Source: an uncultured Parabacteroides sp.
Lineage (GTDB): Bacteria > Bacteroidota > Bacteroidia > Bacteroidales > Tannerellaceae
Reading direction: 5' to 3'
DNA: 64,000 nt
Assembly (NCBI GenBank): GCA_910577325.1
Contig: CAJTMR010000018.1
Location: 1 to 64,000, forward strand
This document shows, piece after piece, positions 50,798 through 60,258 of this stretch (its first letter is position 1; the number at the start of each line of letters is the position of its first letter). The translations under genes were made by a program, and so were the position numbers. Below the pieces are notes generated by a model. That model saw only the letters and a list, made by a program, of their open reading frames with translations, did not search any database and was not told the DNA's origin.

Positions 50798-52786
50798 ATG
50801 AAGATAAAAGTTTTTATTGTGCTCTTCCTTATGGGGAGCTTGTCGCTGATGGCGCAGAAAAGCTATCGGTTACAATCGCCGGATACAAAACTACAAGCTG
50901 TCGTTACGATAGGTGACGATATCCGTTTTTCGTTTATGCATGACGGGACTGAAGTTCTTGCTGCATCTCCCATCTCCATGACGTTGCAAAACGGAGTTGT
51001 CTTAGGTGCCAGTCCCAAAGTCTCGAAAGTACTGAAAGCGGCAGTCGATAAAGTGATCCCTTCTCCTTTCTATAAAAAGACGGAAGTGGAGGATATTTAT
51101 AATGAAATGACACTGTCGTTCCAGGGTAACTACGGCCTTGTCTTCCGTTTGTATAATGACGGTCTGGCCTATCGTTTCACGACGAAGATGAAGAATGATA
51201 TCGTTGTGGTGAATGAAGAAGCTGATTATAATTTTTCTTCCGACCACATGACTTTTGCTCCCTACGTAAACAGTAAGAAGGCGACTTTTGAAGAACAGTT
51301 CATGAACTCATTCGAACAGCCATATGTGTATGAACCGATTACAAAACTGAACAGCGAACGCCTGATGATCCTTCCGTTCCTGGTCGAACTGGACGGTGGC
51401 AAGAAACTTTGTATTACCGAAGCGGATTTGGAAGGTTATCCCGGCATGTTCCTGAATAACTCGACCGATAATCCTGTATTGAAACCTGTATTTGCTCCCT
51501 ATCCGAAAGTGAAAAAGCAAGGTGGGCACAATAATCTTCAGATGTTGGTGGAAGAACGTGAGGATTATATTGCCAAGACAAAAGGCACCCGTGCTTTTCC
51601 GTGGCGTGTGTTTGTCGTTTCTGAGGATGACAAGCAATTGGCCGATTGCGATATGGTGTATCGCCTGGCTTCTCCCTGCCGTTTGCAGGATGTTTCCTGG
51701 GTAAAACCTGGTAAGGTGGCATGGGACTGGTGGAATGACTGGAATATCTACGATGTGGATTTCCGTGCCGGCATCAACAATGAAACCTATAAATATTATA
51801 TCGATTTCGCAGCCGAACATGGTATCGAATATGTGATTCTCGATGAAGGCTGGTCTGTCAACATGGCTGCCGACTTGATGCAGGTTATCCCGGAAATCAA
51901 TATTCCCGAATTGGTGGATTATGGTAAATCCAAGAATGTCGGTATCATCCTTTGGGCTGGTTATCACGCATTCGATCGTGATCTGGAAAAGGTCGTGAAA
52001 CATTATTCCGATATGGGCGTGAAAGGATTCAAGGTGGACTTTATGGATCGTGATGATCAGGAGATCATCGACTTCCTGTACAGAGGAGCCGAAACTTGTG
52101 CCAAATATAAGATGATGGTGGATTATCATGGCATCTGCAAACCGACAGGCTTGCAACGTACTTATCCGAATGTAATCAACTATGAAGGTGTTCATGGTTT
52201 GGAAAATATGAAATGGGTTGCCGATACATACGATATGCCCCTTTACGACGTGACGATTCCTTTTGTCCGCATGGTAGCCGGCCCGATGGATTATACACAA
52301 GGTGCTATGCGTAATGCAATCCGCAAGAATTACGCACCGATCTATACCGAGCCGATGAGCCAGGGGACACGTTGTCACCAGTTGGCTACTTACGTGATTT
52401 TCGAGTCTCCGTTGAACATGCTGTGCGACAATCCTTCTAATTACAATCGTGAACCCGAATGTACGGAATTTATTGCCAAGATCCCGACCGTATGGGAAAA
52501 GACGGTTGCTTTAGACGGTAAAGTGGGCGAGTATGTAGCCATAGCTCGCCTTCATGGTAATGACTGGTATGTAGGTGCTCTGACGAATTGGGCTGCCCGC
52601 GAGATAGAACTTGACTTGTCTTTTTTGGGCGACGGCAATTATAAAATAGAATTGTTCAAAGACGGGATCAATGCCGACCGGGCTGCCTGCGATTATAAAA
52701 AGGAAATCGTTCAGGTTCCTGCCGATCGTAAGATGGAAGTTAAGATGGCGCCCGGTGGCGGTTGGGCTGCTAAGATTTATAAATAA
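50798..52786 (+). CDS. GH97 glycoside hydrolase, probable retaining alpha-galactosidase type
   Basis: 662 aa from the ATG at 50798 (signal MKIKVFIVLFLMGSLSLMAQ; a TTG nine bases earlier is less likely). An N-terminal beta-sandwich (about 25-290), a catalytic (beta/alpha)8 barrel (about 300-560) and a C-terminal beta domain. In GH97, inverting enzymes such as SusB use Glu residues, while retaining alpha-galactosidases such as BT1871 use an Asp nucleophile. Here Asp414 lies in KVDFMDRDDQ and Glu469 in GLENMKW, one residue from the BT1871 positions (D415, E470, from memory), which favours the retaining alpha-galactosidase group. It should act in the periplasm on alpha-linked galactose or similar. 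The stop codon overlaps the convergent MBL gene by 10 bp. Confidence 0.9.
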   Translation: MKIKVFIVLFLMGSLSLMAQKSYRLQSPDTKLQAVVTIGDDIRFSFMHDGTEVLAASPISMTLQNGVVLGASPKVSKVLKAAVDKVIPSPFYKKTEVEDIYNEMTLSFQGNYGLVFRLYNDGLAYRFTTKMKNDIVVVNEEADYNFSSDHMTFAPYVNSKKATFEEQFMNSFEQPYVYEPITKLNSERLMILPFLVELDGGKKLCITEADLEGYPGMFLNNSTDNPVLKPVFAPYPKVKKQGGHNNLQMLVEEREDYIAKTKGTRAFPWRVFVVSEDDKQLADCDMVYRLASPCRLQDVSWVKPGKVAWDWWNDWNIYDVDFRAGINNETYKYYIDFAAEHGIEYVILDEGWSVNMAADLMQVIPEINIPELVDYGKSKNVGIILWAGYHAFDRDLEKVVKHYSDMGVKGFKVDFMDRDDQEIIDFLYRGAETCAKYKMMVDYHGICKPTGLQRTYPNVINYEGVHGLENMKWVADTYDMPLYDVTIPFVRMVAGPMDYTQGAMRNAIRKNYAPIYTEPMSQGTRCHQLATYVIFESPLNMLCDNPSNYNREPECTEFIAKIPTVWEKTVALDGKVGEYVAIARLHGNDWYVGALTNWAAREIELDLSFLGDGNYKIELFKDGINADRAACDYKKEIVQVPADRKMEVKMAPGGGWAAKIYK

Positions 52787-53583
52787 AACGTATTTCCCGT
52801 GTGATTATAAAACACACGGTTTCCAAATGTCTGCCGGAACAACGCGTATTTGTCAATACCCGTACAATGACAAATGCCGATCTGTTCCGGCAGATTGTTT
52901 GTCAGGTAGTCCGCTATGATACTGAATTTTTCATCCTGGGCATTGTGGATATGAAAGCCTCCGGCCAATAGCTTAAACGTATGTCCGGGAAAACGACTTT
53001 GTATGGTCCGGATAATATTGGTGATTCCCCGGTGGGAGCAAGCACTTATTATGGAATATGTATTTTTCGTTGTAAGTGTGACAGCCAGTTCGTCATTAAA
53101 ATTGTCCGGGATTACTCCCTGGGGAGTTTGAGTAAAGAACCGTTCGAAGTGGGTATCATCCTCATTCATGACAGGTAGTTCAGGGAATAGGAACAGGCCG
53201 GAAATAAGTTCGGTTCGTTCCGTGATAAAACAGAAACGGGACAAATCTAATCCTTTGGATTCTATGATCCCGTTTTCCCGTTTATCTTTGAATTTCCGGT
53301 AAAGGGCTTCCTGCTTGCAAATAACCGGAGCTTTCTTATTGGCAGAAAGGAAATGCCCCAATCCCCCTGTATGATCGCTATGTCCATGCGACAGGATAAG
53401 AAAATCGACATCTGTGATATCTATATTCAAAAGTTTTGCATTACGGATAAACAGATCCGACTGACCCGTATCAAATAATATTTTATACTTGCCGGTTTCA
53501 ATAAGCAGTGACAGTCCGTGTTCCGCTTGCAGTCCTCTTCCGTAAATCGCATTTTCTACGAGTGTCGTGATTTTGTAATGCAT
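52777..53583 (-). CDS. metallo-beta-lactamase-fold hydrolase
   Basis: A 268-aa cytoplasmic MBL-fold protein. The metal motif is ILSHGHSDHTGG with His66, His68, Asp70 and His71, plus later ligands in ISACSHRG and GGFHIH, and HCTG near the end. The pattern fits COG1237, whose archaeal members act in methanopterin synthesis; the bacterial role is unknown. It is convergent with and overlaps GH97 by 10 bp, and has its own -7 element upstream. Confidence 0.85.
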   Translation of the reverse strand: MHYKITTLVENAIYGRGLQAEHGLSLLIETGKYKILFDTGQSDLFIRNAKLLNIDITDVDFLILSHGHSDHTGGLGHFLSANKKAPVICKQEALYRKFKDKRENGIIESKGLDLSRFCFITERTELISGLFLFPELPVMNEDDTHFERFFTQTPQGVIPDNFNDELAVTLTTKNTYSIISACSHRGITNIIRTIQSRFPGHTFKLLAGGFHIHNAQDEKFSIIADYLTNNLPEQIGICHCTGIDKYALFRQTFGNRVFYNHTGNTFYL

Positions 53584-53615
53584 AATCTTCTCTTTTCAAT
53601 TCTCAATTACGCACA

Positions 53616-53623
53616 CAAAAATA
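53616..53623 (-). promoter_or_regulatory. -7 element for the MBL-fold gene (minus strand)
   Basis: CAAAAATA on the plus strand reads TATTTTTG on the minus strand, 33 bp before the start codon. Confidence 0.5.
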
Positions 53624-53749
53624 TAAAGAATTCATGAGATTTCTTCCTCCATTTCATAAAGAAATTCGAGAAGAACCTTGTTGCTGGCCACACGACTGAT
53701 GACGGTTATCCGCAACTGGCGTTAATAAATAAAATCTTCTTTATAATAT

Positions 53750-54127
53750 TCATTTCTCTGATTTTTCAAGTTCTATTTCTAAATAAGTATTATCCCATTT
53801 GCAGGCCTTCTGGGTACCTAAGTCAATTCCCCAAGCAATTACGTTTAATAAGTTGATACAAGCAATGGGGTTAAATGTTGCATCCAAACGCATAGGATAT
53901 GGTTTATATCCGTCCTTTTTAGCGACTAATTCCTTTGAGGAAAGTTTCTTCCTCATCCTGACGGAGGTTTCTCCTGTTTCTCCAATAGTTGCGATTTTCT
54001 GACCATTGTCATAAATTTTTGTATCTTTAGGACCAACAAATGTAATAGATTGCGTTGATCTTGTGAACAATGTACATCAACTTGACATTGAAATACAAAC
54101 AATTGATAAAAATAAGAATTTCTTCAT
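53750..54127 (-). pseudogene. lipoprotein gene split by a TGA just before the lipobox Cys
   Basis: One minus-strand frame from an ATG at 54127 reads MKKFLFLSIVCISMSS, then TGA (54077-54079), then CTLFTRSTQSITFVGPKDTKIYDNG..., about 107 aa more to a stop at 53750. Removing the TGA gives a perfect lipoprotein signal ending SMSSC. The mature part looks like a PEGA-type or similar small envelope protein (TGETSVRMRKKLSSKELVAKKDGYKPYPMRL). The stop either kills the gene, is a sequencing error, or translation restarts at a TTG (54070), which would lose export. No neighbour is in operon with it. Confidence 0.7.
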
Positions 54128-54239
54128 TTTGATTTTTTTTTGATGATTAGTAATTTGCCGTGAAGATAAAATTATTTGTTTATATATGTAAATATGGGAG
54201 CATGTTTTACAACATAAATATACACAAATACAGATCATG

Positions 54240-54269
54240 AACCTGCATACATACATGTAGGTTGTTTTT
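54240..54269 (+). terminator. orphan hairpin with T-run on the plus strand
   Basis: AACCTGCAT (54240-54248) pairs with ATGTAGGTT (54255-54263, one wobble), followed by GTTTTTA. No plus-strand gene lies upstream in 54128-54239. It may belong to an undetected small RNA or be chance. Confidence 0.35.
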
Positions 54270-54378
54270 ATGACCGTACTTAAGATATTAGATCCGTGTA
54301 AAGTATTAATGTATTCACAACATTTAGGGGAATTGTCCTGACGAATTTGGTTTAGGTGGTAATATTTTTCTTTTAGTG

Positions 54379-54450
54379 AGGTTCCTGGCGGATTCGAACC
54401 GCCGTACATGGTTTTGCAGACCACTGACTAAGCCACTCATCCAAGGAACC
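54379..54450 (-). tRNA. tRNA-Cys (anticodon GCA), copy 1
   Basis: 72 nt on the minus strand. The acceptor stem is GGTTCCT with AGGAACC, the anticodon loop is CTGCAAA with GCA, and the T arm is GGCGGTTCGAATCCGCC. No CCA is encoded. The anticodon stem GTGGT/ACCAT uses a U-A pair where copy 2 has C-G. Confidence 0.95.
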
Positions 54451-54480
54451 GATATGAAATAGTGAAAAATATTTATTTGG

Positions 54481-54552
54481 AGGTTCCTGGCGGATTCGAA
54501 CCGCCGTACACGGTTTTGCAGACCGCTGACTAAGCCACTCATCCAAGGAACC
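54481..54552 (-). tRNA. tRNA-Cys (anticodon GCA), copy 2
   Basis: Nearly identical to copy 1, 30 bp away. The two differing positions are compensatory in the anticodon stem (GCGGT/ACCGT), so both should fold and work. The T arm, loop and acceptor are the same. The pair is probably one transcript read on the minus strand. Confidence 0.95.
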
Positions 54553-54770
54553 AATATCTTTTCTGACTATTTCGGTTTTGCGAGTGCAAAGAAAGATAAT
54601 ATATTTGGAATATGCAAATTTTTTGTCTTTTTTATTTTACAGGGCGGCCGCTTATTTTGTATAAACACGAGTATGAAATATGTAAGACTGGTGCTTTTTG
54701 TTTTCAGGGAGGTTGTAGAAGTAAGGAAAAAGAAGTTACTTTGTCATCTGTTAGCATAAATAATGAGACA

Positions 54771-55328
54771 ATGACATATATTGAAACAGAAATTCCCGGT
54801 GTGTGGATCATTGAACCGAAAGTTTTTAAAGATGCACGCGGTTACTTTATGGAGGCTTGGAAAAAAGCGGAGTTTGAAAAAAATATCGGCAAAGTGGAAT
54901 TTGTGCAAGATAACGAATCTTGTTCATCAAAAGGCGTGTTGCGAGGATTGCATTATCAATTGGCTCCTTACTCTCAATCCAAATTGGTACGTGTGATAAA
55001 AGGATGTGTTTTGGATGTGGCTGTCGATTTGCGTAAAGGTTCCCCGACATTCGGGAAATATGTTGCCGTAGAGTTGTCGGACGAGAATAAACGCCAGCTT
55101 TTTATCCCGCAGGGATTCGCTCATGGTTTCCATGTCTTGAGTGAGGAGGCTGTTTTCACTTATAAGGTCGATAACCCTTATATGCCTACCCACGAACGTG
55201 GATTACGTTTCGATGATGTTGCGGTCGGTGTGGATTGGAAGATCATTGATCCGTCTATTCTCAACTTGTCGGATAAAGACAGGAATGCCCCTTTGTTGCA
55301 GGATGCAGAGATAAACTTTGAATATTGA
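54771..55328 (+). CDS. rfbC: dTDP-4-dehydrorhamnose 3,5-epimerase
   Basis: A 185-aa cupin-fold epimerase of dTDP-rhamnose synthesis. The start at 54771 (MTYIETEIPGVWIIEPKVFKDARGYF) is the family N-terminus; the upstream open frame to 54612 is not homologous. The catalytic His61 lies in LRGLHYQLAPYSQSKL, with KGCVLDVAVDLRKGSPTFG and the FIPQGFAHGFHVLSEEAVFTYKVDNPY block. It is 39 bp before rfbB in the same operon; rfbA and rfbD are not in the window. Confidence 0.97.
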   Translation: MTYIETEIPGVWIIEPKVFKDARGYFMEAWKKAEFEKNIGKVEFVQDNESCSSKGVLRGLHYQLAPYSQSKLVRVIKGCVLDVAVDLRKGSPTFGKYVAVELSDENKRQLFIPQGFAHGFHVLSEEAVFTYKVDNPYMPTHERGLRFDDVAVGVDWKIIDPSILNLSDKDRNAPLLQDAEINFEY

Positions 55329-55367
55329 TTTGTCTATTTTTGATTATTCATTTTTAATTATTCGTTT

Positions 55368-56507
55368 ATGAAGACTTATTTGGTTACCGGAGCTGCCGGT
55401 TTTATCGGCGCGAACTTTATTAAATATATGTTGGCGAAGTATCCTGAAATAAAGATTGTAGTTCTGGATCTGCTGACTTATGCGGGTAATCTCGGTACGA
55501 TTGCCCAAGACATCGACGGAGGACGTTGCGAGTTTGTAAAAGGTGATATCTGCGACTGTGCGTTGACGGACGAACTCTTTGCTAAATACCAGTTTGATTA
55601 TGTCGTTAATTTTGCGGCGGAAAGCCATGTGGACCGTAGCATTGAGAATCCTCAGCTTTTCTTGGTCACGAATATATTAGGTACGCAAAATCTGCTTGAT
55701 TCCGCCCGTAAAGCTTGGGTAACGGGCAAAACGGCTGACGGTTATCCCGAATGGCGGGAGGGGGTTCGTTTCCACCAGGTATCTACTGACGAGGTGTATG
55801 GCAGTTTGGGTGCTGAAGGCTATTTCCATGAAACGACCCCGTTGGACCCGCGGAGTCCGTATAGTGCATCCAAGACGAGTGCCGACCTGTTTGTACAGGC
55901 CTATTCCGAAACCTACAAGATGCCGGTCAGCATTACCCGCTGTTCCAACAACTACGGCCCCTATCATTTCCCGGAAAAGTTGATTCCGCTGATTATTAAG
56001 AATATCCTTGAAGGTAAGTCGCTTCCTGTTTATGGCGACGGGACAAATGTACGTGACTGGTTGTACGTGGAAGACCACTGCAAGGCTATTGATTTGGTGA
56101 TTCATAAGGGGCAGGCAGGAGAGGTCTACAATGTGGGCGGTCATAACGAGAAGCAGAATATTGAAATCGTGAAGTTGACAATCAGTACTATTCGCCGGTT
56201 GATGACGGAACAGCCCGAATATCGCTGGATTCTGAAGAAAAAGGAGATCGGTACGGACGGGCAGATTTCTATCGACTGGATCAACGACAGTCTGATTACC
56301 TTTGTAAAGGACCGTTTGGGCCATGACCAGCGTTATGCCATCGATCCGACAAAGATCACAAACGAATTGGGCTGGACTCCCGAAACTTCTTTCGAAACCG
56401 GTATTGTCAAAACGATCCGCTGGTATTTGGACAATCAAAAATGGGTGGAAGAGATCACAGGGGGAGACTATATGAAATATTACGAACAGATGTACGGGAA
56501 CCGTTAA
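55368..56507 (+). CDS. rfbB: dTDP-glucose 4,6-dehydratase
   Basis: A 379-aa SDR enzyme that turns dTDP-glucose into dTDP-4-keto-6-deoxyglucose, the shared precursor of rhamnose and other 6-deoxysugars. The NAD-binding GAAGFIG is at residues 8-14, the STDEVYGSLG motif carries the catalytic Thr/Asp/Glu, and YSASKTSADL is the Tyr-x3-Lys. It is slightly longer than E. coli RfbB (361 aa), with an extra loop near WVTGKTADGYPEWREGVRFHQ. It ends 4 bp inside the convergent AsmA gene. Confidence 0.97.
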   Translation: MKTYLVTGAAGFIGANFIKYMLAKYPEIKIVVLDLLTYAGNLGTIAQDIDGGRCEFVKGDICDCALTDELFAKYQFDYVVNFAAESHVDRSIENPQLFLVTNILGTQNLLDSARKAWVTGKTADGYPEWREGVRFHQVSTDEVYGSLGAEGYFHETTPLDPRSPYSASKTSADLFVQAYSETYKMPVSITRCSNNYGPYHFPEKLIPLIIKNILEGKSLPVYGDGTNVRDWLYVEDHCKAIDLVIHKGQAGEVYNVGGHNEKQNIEIVKLTISTIRRLMTEQPEYRWILKKKEIGTDGQISIDWINDSLITFVKDRLGHDQRYAIDPTKITNELGWTPETSFETGIVKTIRWYLDNQKWVEEITGGDYMKYYEQMYGNR

Positions 56508-59500
56508 GGTTCCCCATCTTTCACTGCTCTTGCCAAAGCCTGTTTTTTCCCTAACTCCGGTGCTGCTTCTTCGATTTGTTTGCGTACTGCGTCGCGGATA
56601 TCTTTCCGGATATTTTTGCGTGTGCTATCCAGTTCCGCCTGCTTGGCAGGTTTGAATATATCCTTGTATTTGCATTTCGTGATCTTATACTTGAAATCAT
56701 CCAGGTTTCCGGTTATGTCGATTCCCAGTTTGAAAGGAACGGGCGATTTGAGGACCGATAGATGATAATTGAATGTCATGTTCAAATTATGTGTTCCGCC
56801 GACGGCTACTTTGTAACGATCCATCTCTATCAGGAATGGGAAGACTTCGATCTTATTGTCTTTGATGGCAAGGTCCACGGAAATACTGTCGATTATGTTT
56901 CGCTTCTTGTTTTTGAACATCAGTGTTTTGGATATTTCTGTAAATGTTTCTCCATCGAGCAGAACCATATTGTTTCCATGCAGATAGCAGGAGGAATTAA
57001 TGGACGGCATGATGAGAGACATGGTCGAGTCTATCTTGCAAGTCGCTGTGATCTGGCAATCCAAATCCCCTTCGAACGAACGGAGCATTGGAACTAATGT
57101 GTCGAAGGAAGGGATCAACGCTATCAGCTTTTCTACTTGTACATCCTTCATGTCAAGATCCAGGCCGGCGGTCGCTTCCTGTTTGTTTTTAGCTTTGTAG
57201 ACCATTGTCAGATTGCCGTTTCCCATATTGGATTGTATGTTCAGCTTGCTCAGGTTGATGCTTTGGTCGCGTAAGACAACCTCACCGGCAACGTTATTCA
57301 GTTCCAGATCCTTGAAGTCGATACGCTTCGCGTTCGTGTGGAGTGCCATGTCAAGAAAAGCCGGAAGGGTGAATAATTGGTTGGTCGTGTCGGCTTCTGT
57401 TTCCGCACAGCTTTCCTCCTGCAAGGCTTGTGGGTCGAGCTGCTGTGTGATATTTTCATCATTAAGCGTCAGTTTATCCGAATTTTCCGCATATTGCATA
57501 CCGTTGTTGATTGCTTGCATTAACTGGTTGCAATCAATATAATCTGAACTTAAATTGAATTTCCCCTTCAATTTGCCTCCCCGGAGCATCGCTCTGCGAA
57601 TCTGGTTGATTTCGCCATTCAGGGTAAAATCGCTTTTGCCAAGATGCAAGCGGGCGTCTGTCAGTGTGATATCGTTTGTATTGAATTTCATCGTCGTTTC
57701 GTCTATCCACATCGGAATCGGGAACATACGGCTGAAACCTCTCAGTTGTTTGAATGAGACATTGCCTCGGGCTTCCCATTTACGGAGAAGCCCGCTGTTG
57801 GTGGCGGTATTGTCGCCGGAGCTTGCTTTTTTAGCTGCATTTTTTATCCTTTCTGCTTGTAGTGTGCGTTGCTGTCGGTTAGAAGTTTGCTGCCGGCGTG
57901 CATCCCGGTAGGGGAGAGCTTCGATCGTGAATCCGCATCCCGTCAGAGAGAGACCGGTACGTAAAGGCAGGCTGATATATTTTAACGTATCTATCGAGAT
58001 GACGGCTGCTGCTGTAGGGAGCCGTTTGTCGGAAGCAGACGATTTGATGCCGCCTCTCAGTTCGGTACGTCCGGCGGCAATCCAGACGGAGTCGGATGTT
58101 CTGGTTTTCAAATGTTTGAAGGCCAATCGCCCGGTCATAGGTATGACTGCCGTTGTATCGATAGTTGGGGAAGTTTGCGCCATCATTTCCAGTTTGCCGA
58201 TATTCGTGCTGATCTCATCCTTATACTTGATGCCCAGACTATCTATCACCAATGTCATGCGCATCAAGTTCTGCACTTCTATATACCGGCTTTTCTGGTG
58301 GGTGGAATCGATCGCCAGATGGGCTCCGGAAATGAATAGGTCCATGTCGAGCGGTTGGCTGAAGGCTTTCAGGTTGTCGATCGTTAATCTTCCGGAACTG
58401 TGTATTTTTCCGAAACGGCTTTCTACAAGGTCGTCTACAGTGAAGGCGGTTGACAGGTCGGCATTCATAACTCCTTCCACCAGCAGGGTGTCCGGATTAA
58501 GAAATTCCTGTCCTAACCGGGTGAAGTTCACCTTCCCTTTCATTCCGGCTTGAACAGCGGGATTCTTGAAGAGGTTGGTTATTTTGGCTTGCATATCCAA
58601 TGACGTGTCGAGTCCTCTCATCGTGAGTCGTTCGAGCGAGACGAAAGAAGAATCCGGGAAAGGTCCGTTCAGATGAATATCGAGGTCCATTTCCAACATG
58701 TCGATGCCTTGTTTGATATCCTTAATATGGTAGGAACCGTTTTCTATCTTGCAGCATAGGTTTACGTTAGGCATGATACTGTCCTCCAAGAAACCGTGAA
58801 TGCTTCCTTCCACAAGGATCGAACCTTCCGCCAGTGTCTTATCACGATTTTGGAAATAGGCATCGGGAAGGAATTTCAGCAGATCATTCATATCCGAGAT
58901 TTTTAATCCCATATCCATATCGATACGGGTACGCCGGTCTTCCGGGAAACGGCGTATGGCGCCGTCGGCGGTGAAAGGCAGATTGTTTACCATCAATTCC
59001 GAATCTTTCAATGTGATCGAATTGTAATGTTCGGCGAGAACCAACCGGCTTTTAAGGCGAAGTGACAAGTCGTTTTTCAGTGTATAAGCCGGGTTGCTGA
59101 ATATAAGGGACGAACAACCTGTCTCAACATCGAGTGTGTTGGCTCCTTCTGCCAACGAACCGTCGAGATGTACGAAGAAACCCTGGATTTCGGTAAAAAG
59201 ATCCGACTGGCGGTCGTCATACGTGAAATGTCCTCCGTAAATACGTACCTTTTGCAGGTCAATAGGCGGCAAGGGCTTTTTGTCTGTATCGGCCTTTGAC
59301 GAATCTGTCTCGCTTTTGTAGATATCCCAGTTCGCATGTCCGTTCTTATTGACGAATCCATAGAAGCGCGGGTTTTCGATGGAGAAGTCCTTGATGGTGA
59401 TCTTGCCTCCGAAGAGGTAATCGAGTGGTTGCAGGGACAAGGTTGCCCGGCTGAAAGCAAGCAGTGAGTCGGAAGGGATTGCCAGTTCTTTTTCATGGGC

Positions 59501-59770
59501 GGTCGAGTCTTCGGCTACATGTGAGATTAAGTGACCGTTTGTCAGTTTTACACCCAAATAAGGATAGGTTTCGAAATAGGTTAGTTCCACCCGTTCGCAA
59601 TCCAAATGTGCATCAATGAACTTATTGGTCTGCTCAATAACCAGCGGCGTCAGCTTCTCCGGAGGCAATACTCCCCAGTTCAGAATGCTGAACCCGATAG
59701 CTGGGACTATGAGTATCAGGGTTATAGTCGTTAGGACGATGGTTGTCAGTATTTTCTTTTTCCTTTTCAT
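56504..59770 (-). CDS. AsmA-family large envelope protein
   Basis: A 1088-aa protein with one N-terminal TM anchor (ILTTIVLTTITLILIVPAIGFSIL) and a very long periplasmic beta-rich region. Recurring patterns such as VRIYGGHFTYDD and the C-terminal AsmA-like SVDLAIKDNKIEVFPFLIEMDRYKVAVGGTHNLNMTFNYHLSVLKSP fit the AsmA/TamB-like repeating beta-groove superfamily, thought to carry lipids between membranes. The tail (about 1045-1088) is charged helix. It has a single-gene layout with a -7 element upstream and is convergent with rfbB, sharing 4 bp. Confidence 0.88.
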   Translation of the reverse strand: MKRKKKILTTIVLTTITLILIVPAIGFSILNWGVLPPEKLTPLVIEQTNKFIDAHLDCERVELTYFETYPYLGVKLTNGHLISHVAEDSTAHEKELAIPSDSLLAFSRATLSLQPLDYLFGGKITIKDFSIENPRFYGFVNKNGHANWDIYKSETDSSKADTDKKPLPPIDLQKVRIYGGHFTYDDRQSDLFTEIQGFFVHLDGSLAEGANTLDVETGCSSLIFSNPAYTLKNDLSLRLKSRLVLAEHYNSITLKDSELMVNNLPFTADGAIRRFPEDRRTRIDMDMGLKISDMNDLLKFLPDAYFQNRDKTLAEGSILVEGSIHGFLEDSIMPNVNLCCKIENGSYHIKDIKQGIDMLEMDLDIHLNGPFPDSSFVSLERLTMRGLDTSLDMQAKITNLFKNPAVQAGMKGKVNFTRLGQEFLNPDTLLVEGVMNADLSTAFTVDDLVESRFGKIHSSGRLTIDNLKAFSQPLDMDLFISGAHLAIDSTHQKSRYIEVQNLMRMTLVIDSLGIKYKDEISTNIGKLEMMAQTSPTIDTTAVIPMTGRLAFKHLKTRTSDSVWIAAGRTELRGGIKSSASDKRLPTAAAVISIDTLKYISLPLRTGLSLTGCGFTIEALPYRDARRQQTSNRQQRTLQAERIKNAAKKASSGDNTATNSGLLRKWEARGNVSFKQLRGFSRMFPIPMWIDETTMKFNTNDITLTDARLHLGKSDFTLNGEINQIRRAMLRGGKLKGKFNLSSDYIDCNQLMQAINNGMQYAENSDKLTLNDENITQQLDPQALQEESCAETEADTTNQLFTLPAFLDMALHTNAKRIDFKDLELNNVAGEVVLRDQSINLSKLNIQSNMGNGNLTMVYKAKNKQEATAGLDLDMKDVQVEKLIALIPSFDTLVPMLRSFEGDLDCQITATCKIDSTMSLIMPSINSSCYLHGNNMVLLDGETFTEISKTLMFKNKKRNIIDSISVDLAIKDNKIEVFPFLIEMDRYKVAVGGTHNLNMTFNYHLSVLKSPVPFKLGIDITGNLDDFKYKITKCKYKDIFKPAKQAELDSTRKNIRKDIRDAVRKQIEEAAPELGKKQALARAVKDGEP

Positions 59771-59810
59771 ATCTATCTCATGTATGCTTTTTCCAAGAAT
59801 TATGTGGTTA

Positions 59811-59818
59811 CAAAAGTA
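59811..59818 (-). promoter_or_regulatory. -7 element for the AsmA gene (minus strand)
   Basis: CAAAAGTA on the plus strand reads TACTTTTG on the minus strand, 41 bp before the start codon. Confidence 0.5.
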
Positions 59819-60011
59819 TGAAAAAGCCGGAGATGCCGAAGATGATTTGTTGCCTTTTTTAAATAATCCGTTTAGAACTCATTTCGTAAGCGGTGCGTTT
59901 GCCTGTATGTTACGAAAAGCACCGTTTGGGTGTGTAAAAGTCAATCTGAAAGCATCCATCTGTTTTCGTCACCGATGCGGATTAAATACATAAATGTTTT
60001 TGCAAAAACAA

Positions 60012-60102
60012 CTATCATACTATCATATTTGTCTGTATATTGTTTTAAACCAATATGTTATGGCATGATAGTTGCCGTTTTGAACTATCATTCACCTATC
60101 AT
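60012..60102. repeat. array of CTATCAT motifs
   Basis: CTATCAT occurs at 60012-60018, 60020-60026, 60085-60091 and 60096-60102, with the inverted ATGATAG at 60065-60071, five copies in 91 bp. The two outer pairs flank the inverted copy. It looks like a cluster of protein-binding sites. No gene lies within 59819-60551. Confidence 0.5.
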
Positions 60103-60258
60103 AACCATCATGGTAAAAAACGATAATGTCCTGTGTATCAATTATACGATAAAAACGGAGACCGTCCAGAAACAGGTGCAAAACATGTTAAAACGGCTTC
60201 TTTTTCCATCAAGACAGGCTTTTCTTTTGTCAAAAACAGCTTTTAAAGCCGCTTGAGG

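Noticed and set aside
51308..52378. 356-aa minus-strand ORF within the GH97 gene.
   Set aside because: His/Ile-rich antisense translation of a clear GH97 catalytic domain.
53632..53720. Minus-strand stretch reading VISRVASNKVLLEFLYEMEEEIS-stop, a possible C-terminal gene remnant.
   Set aside because: Only ~28 residues, no start codon, overlapped by a stop upstream and family not recognised; too short to support.
60012..60102. CRISPR-like array from the repeated CTATCAT motif.
   Set aside because: The unit is only 7 bp, spacing is irregular and one copy is inverted; there are no uniform spacers and no cas genes.
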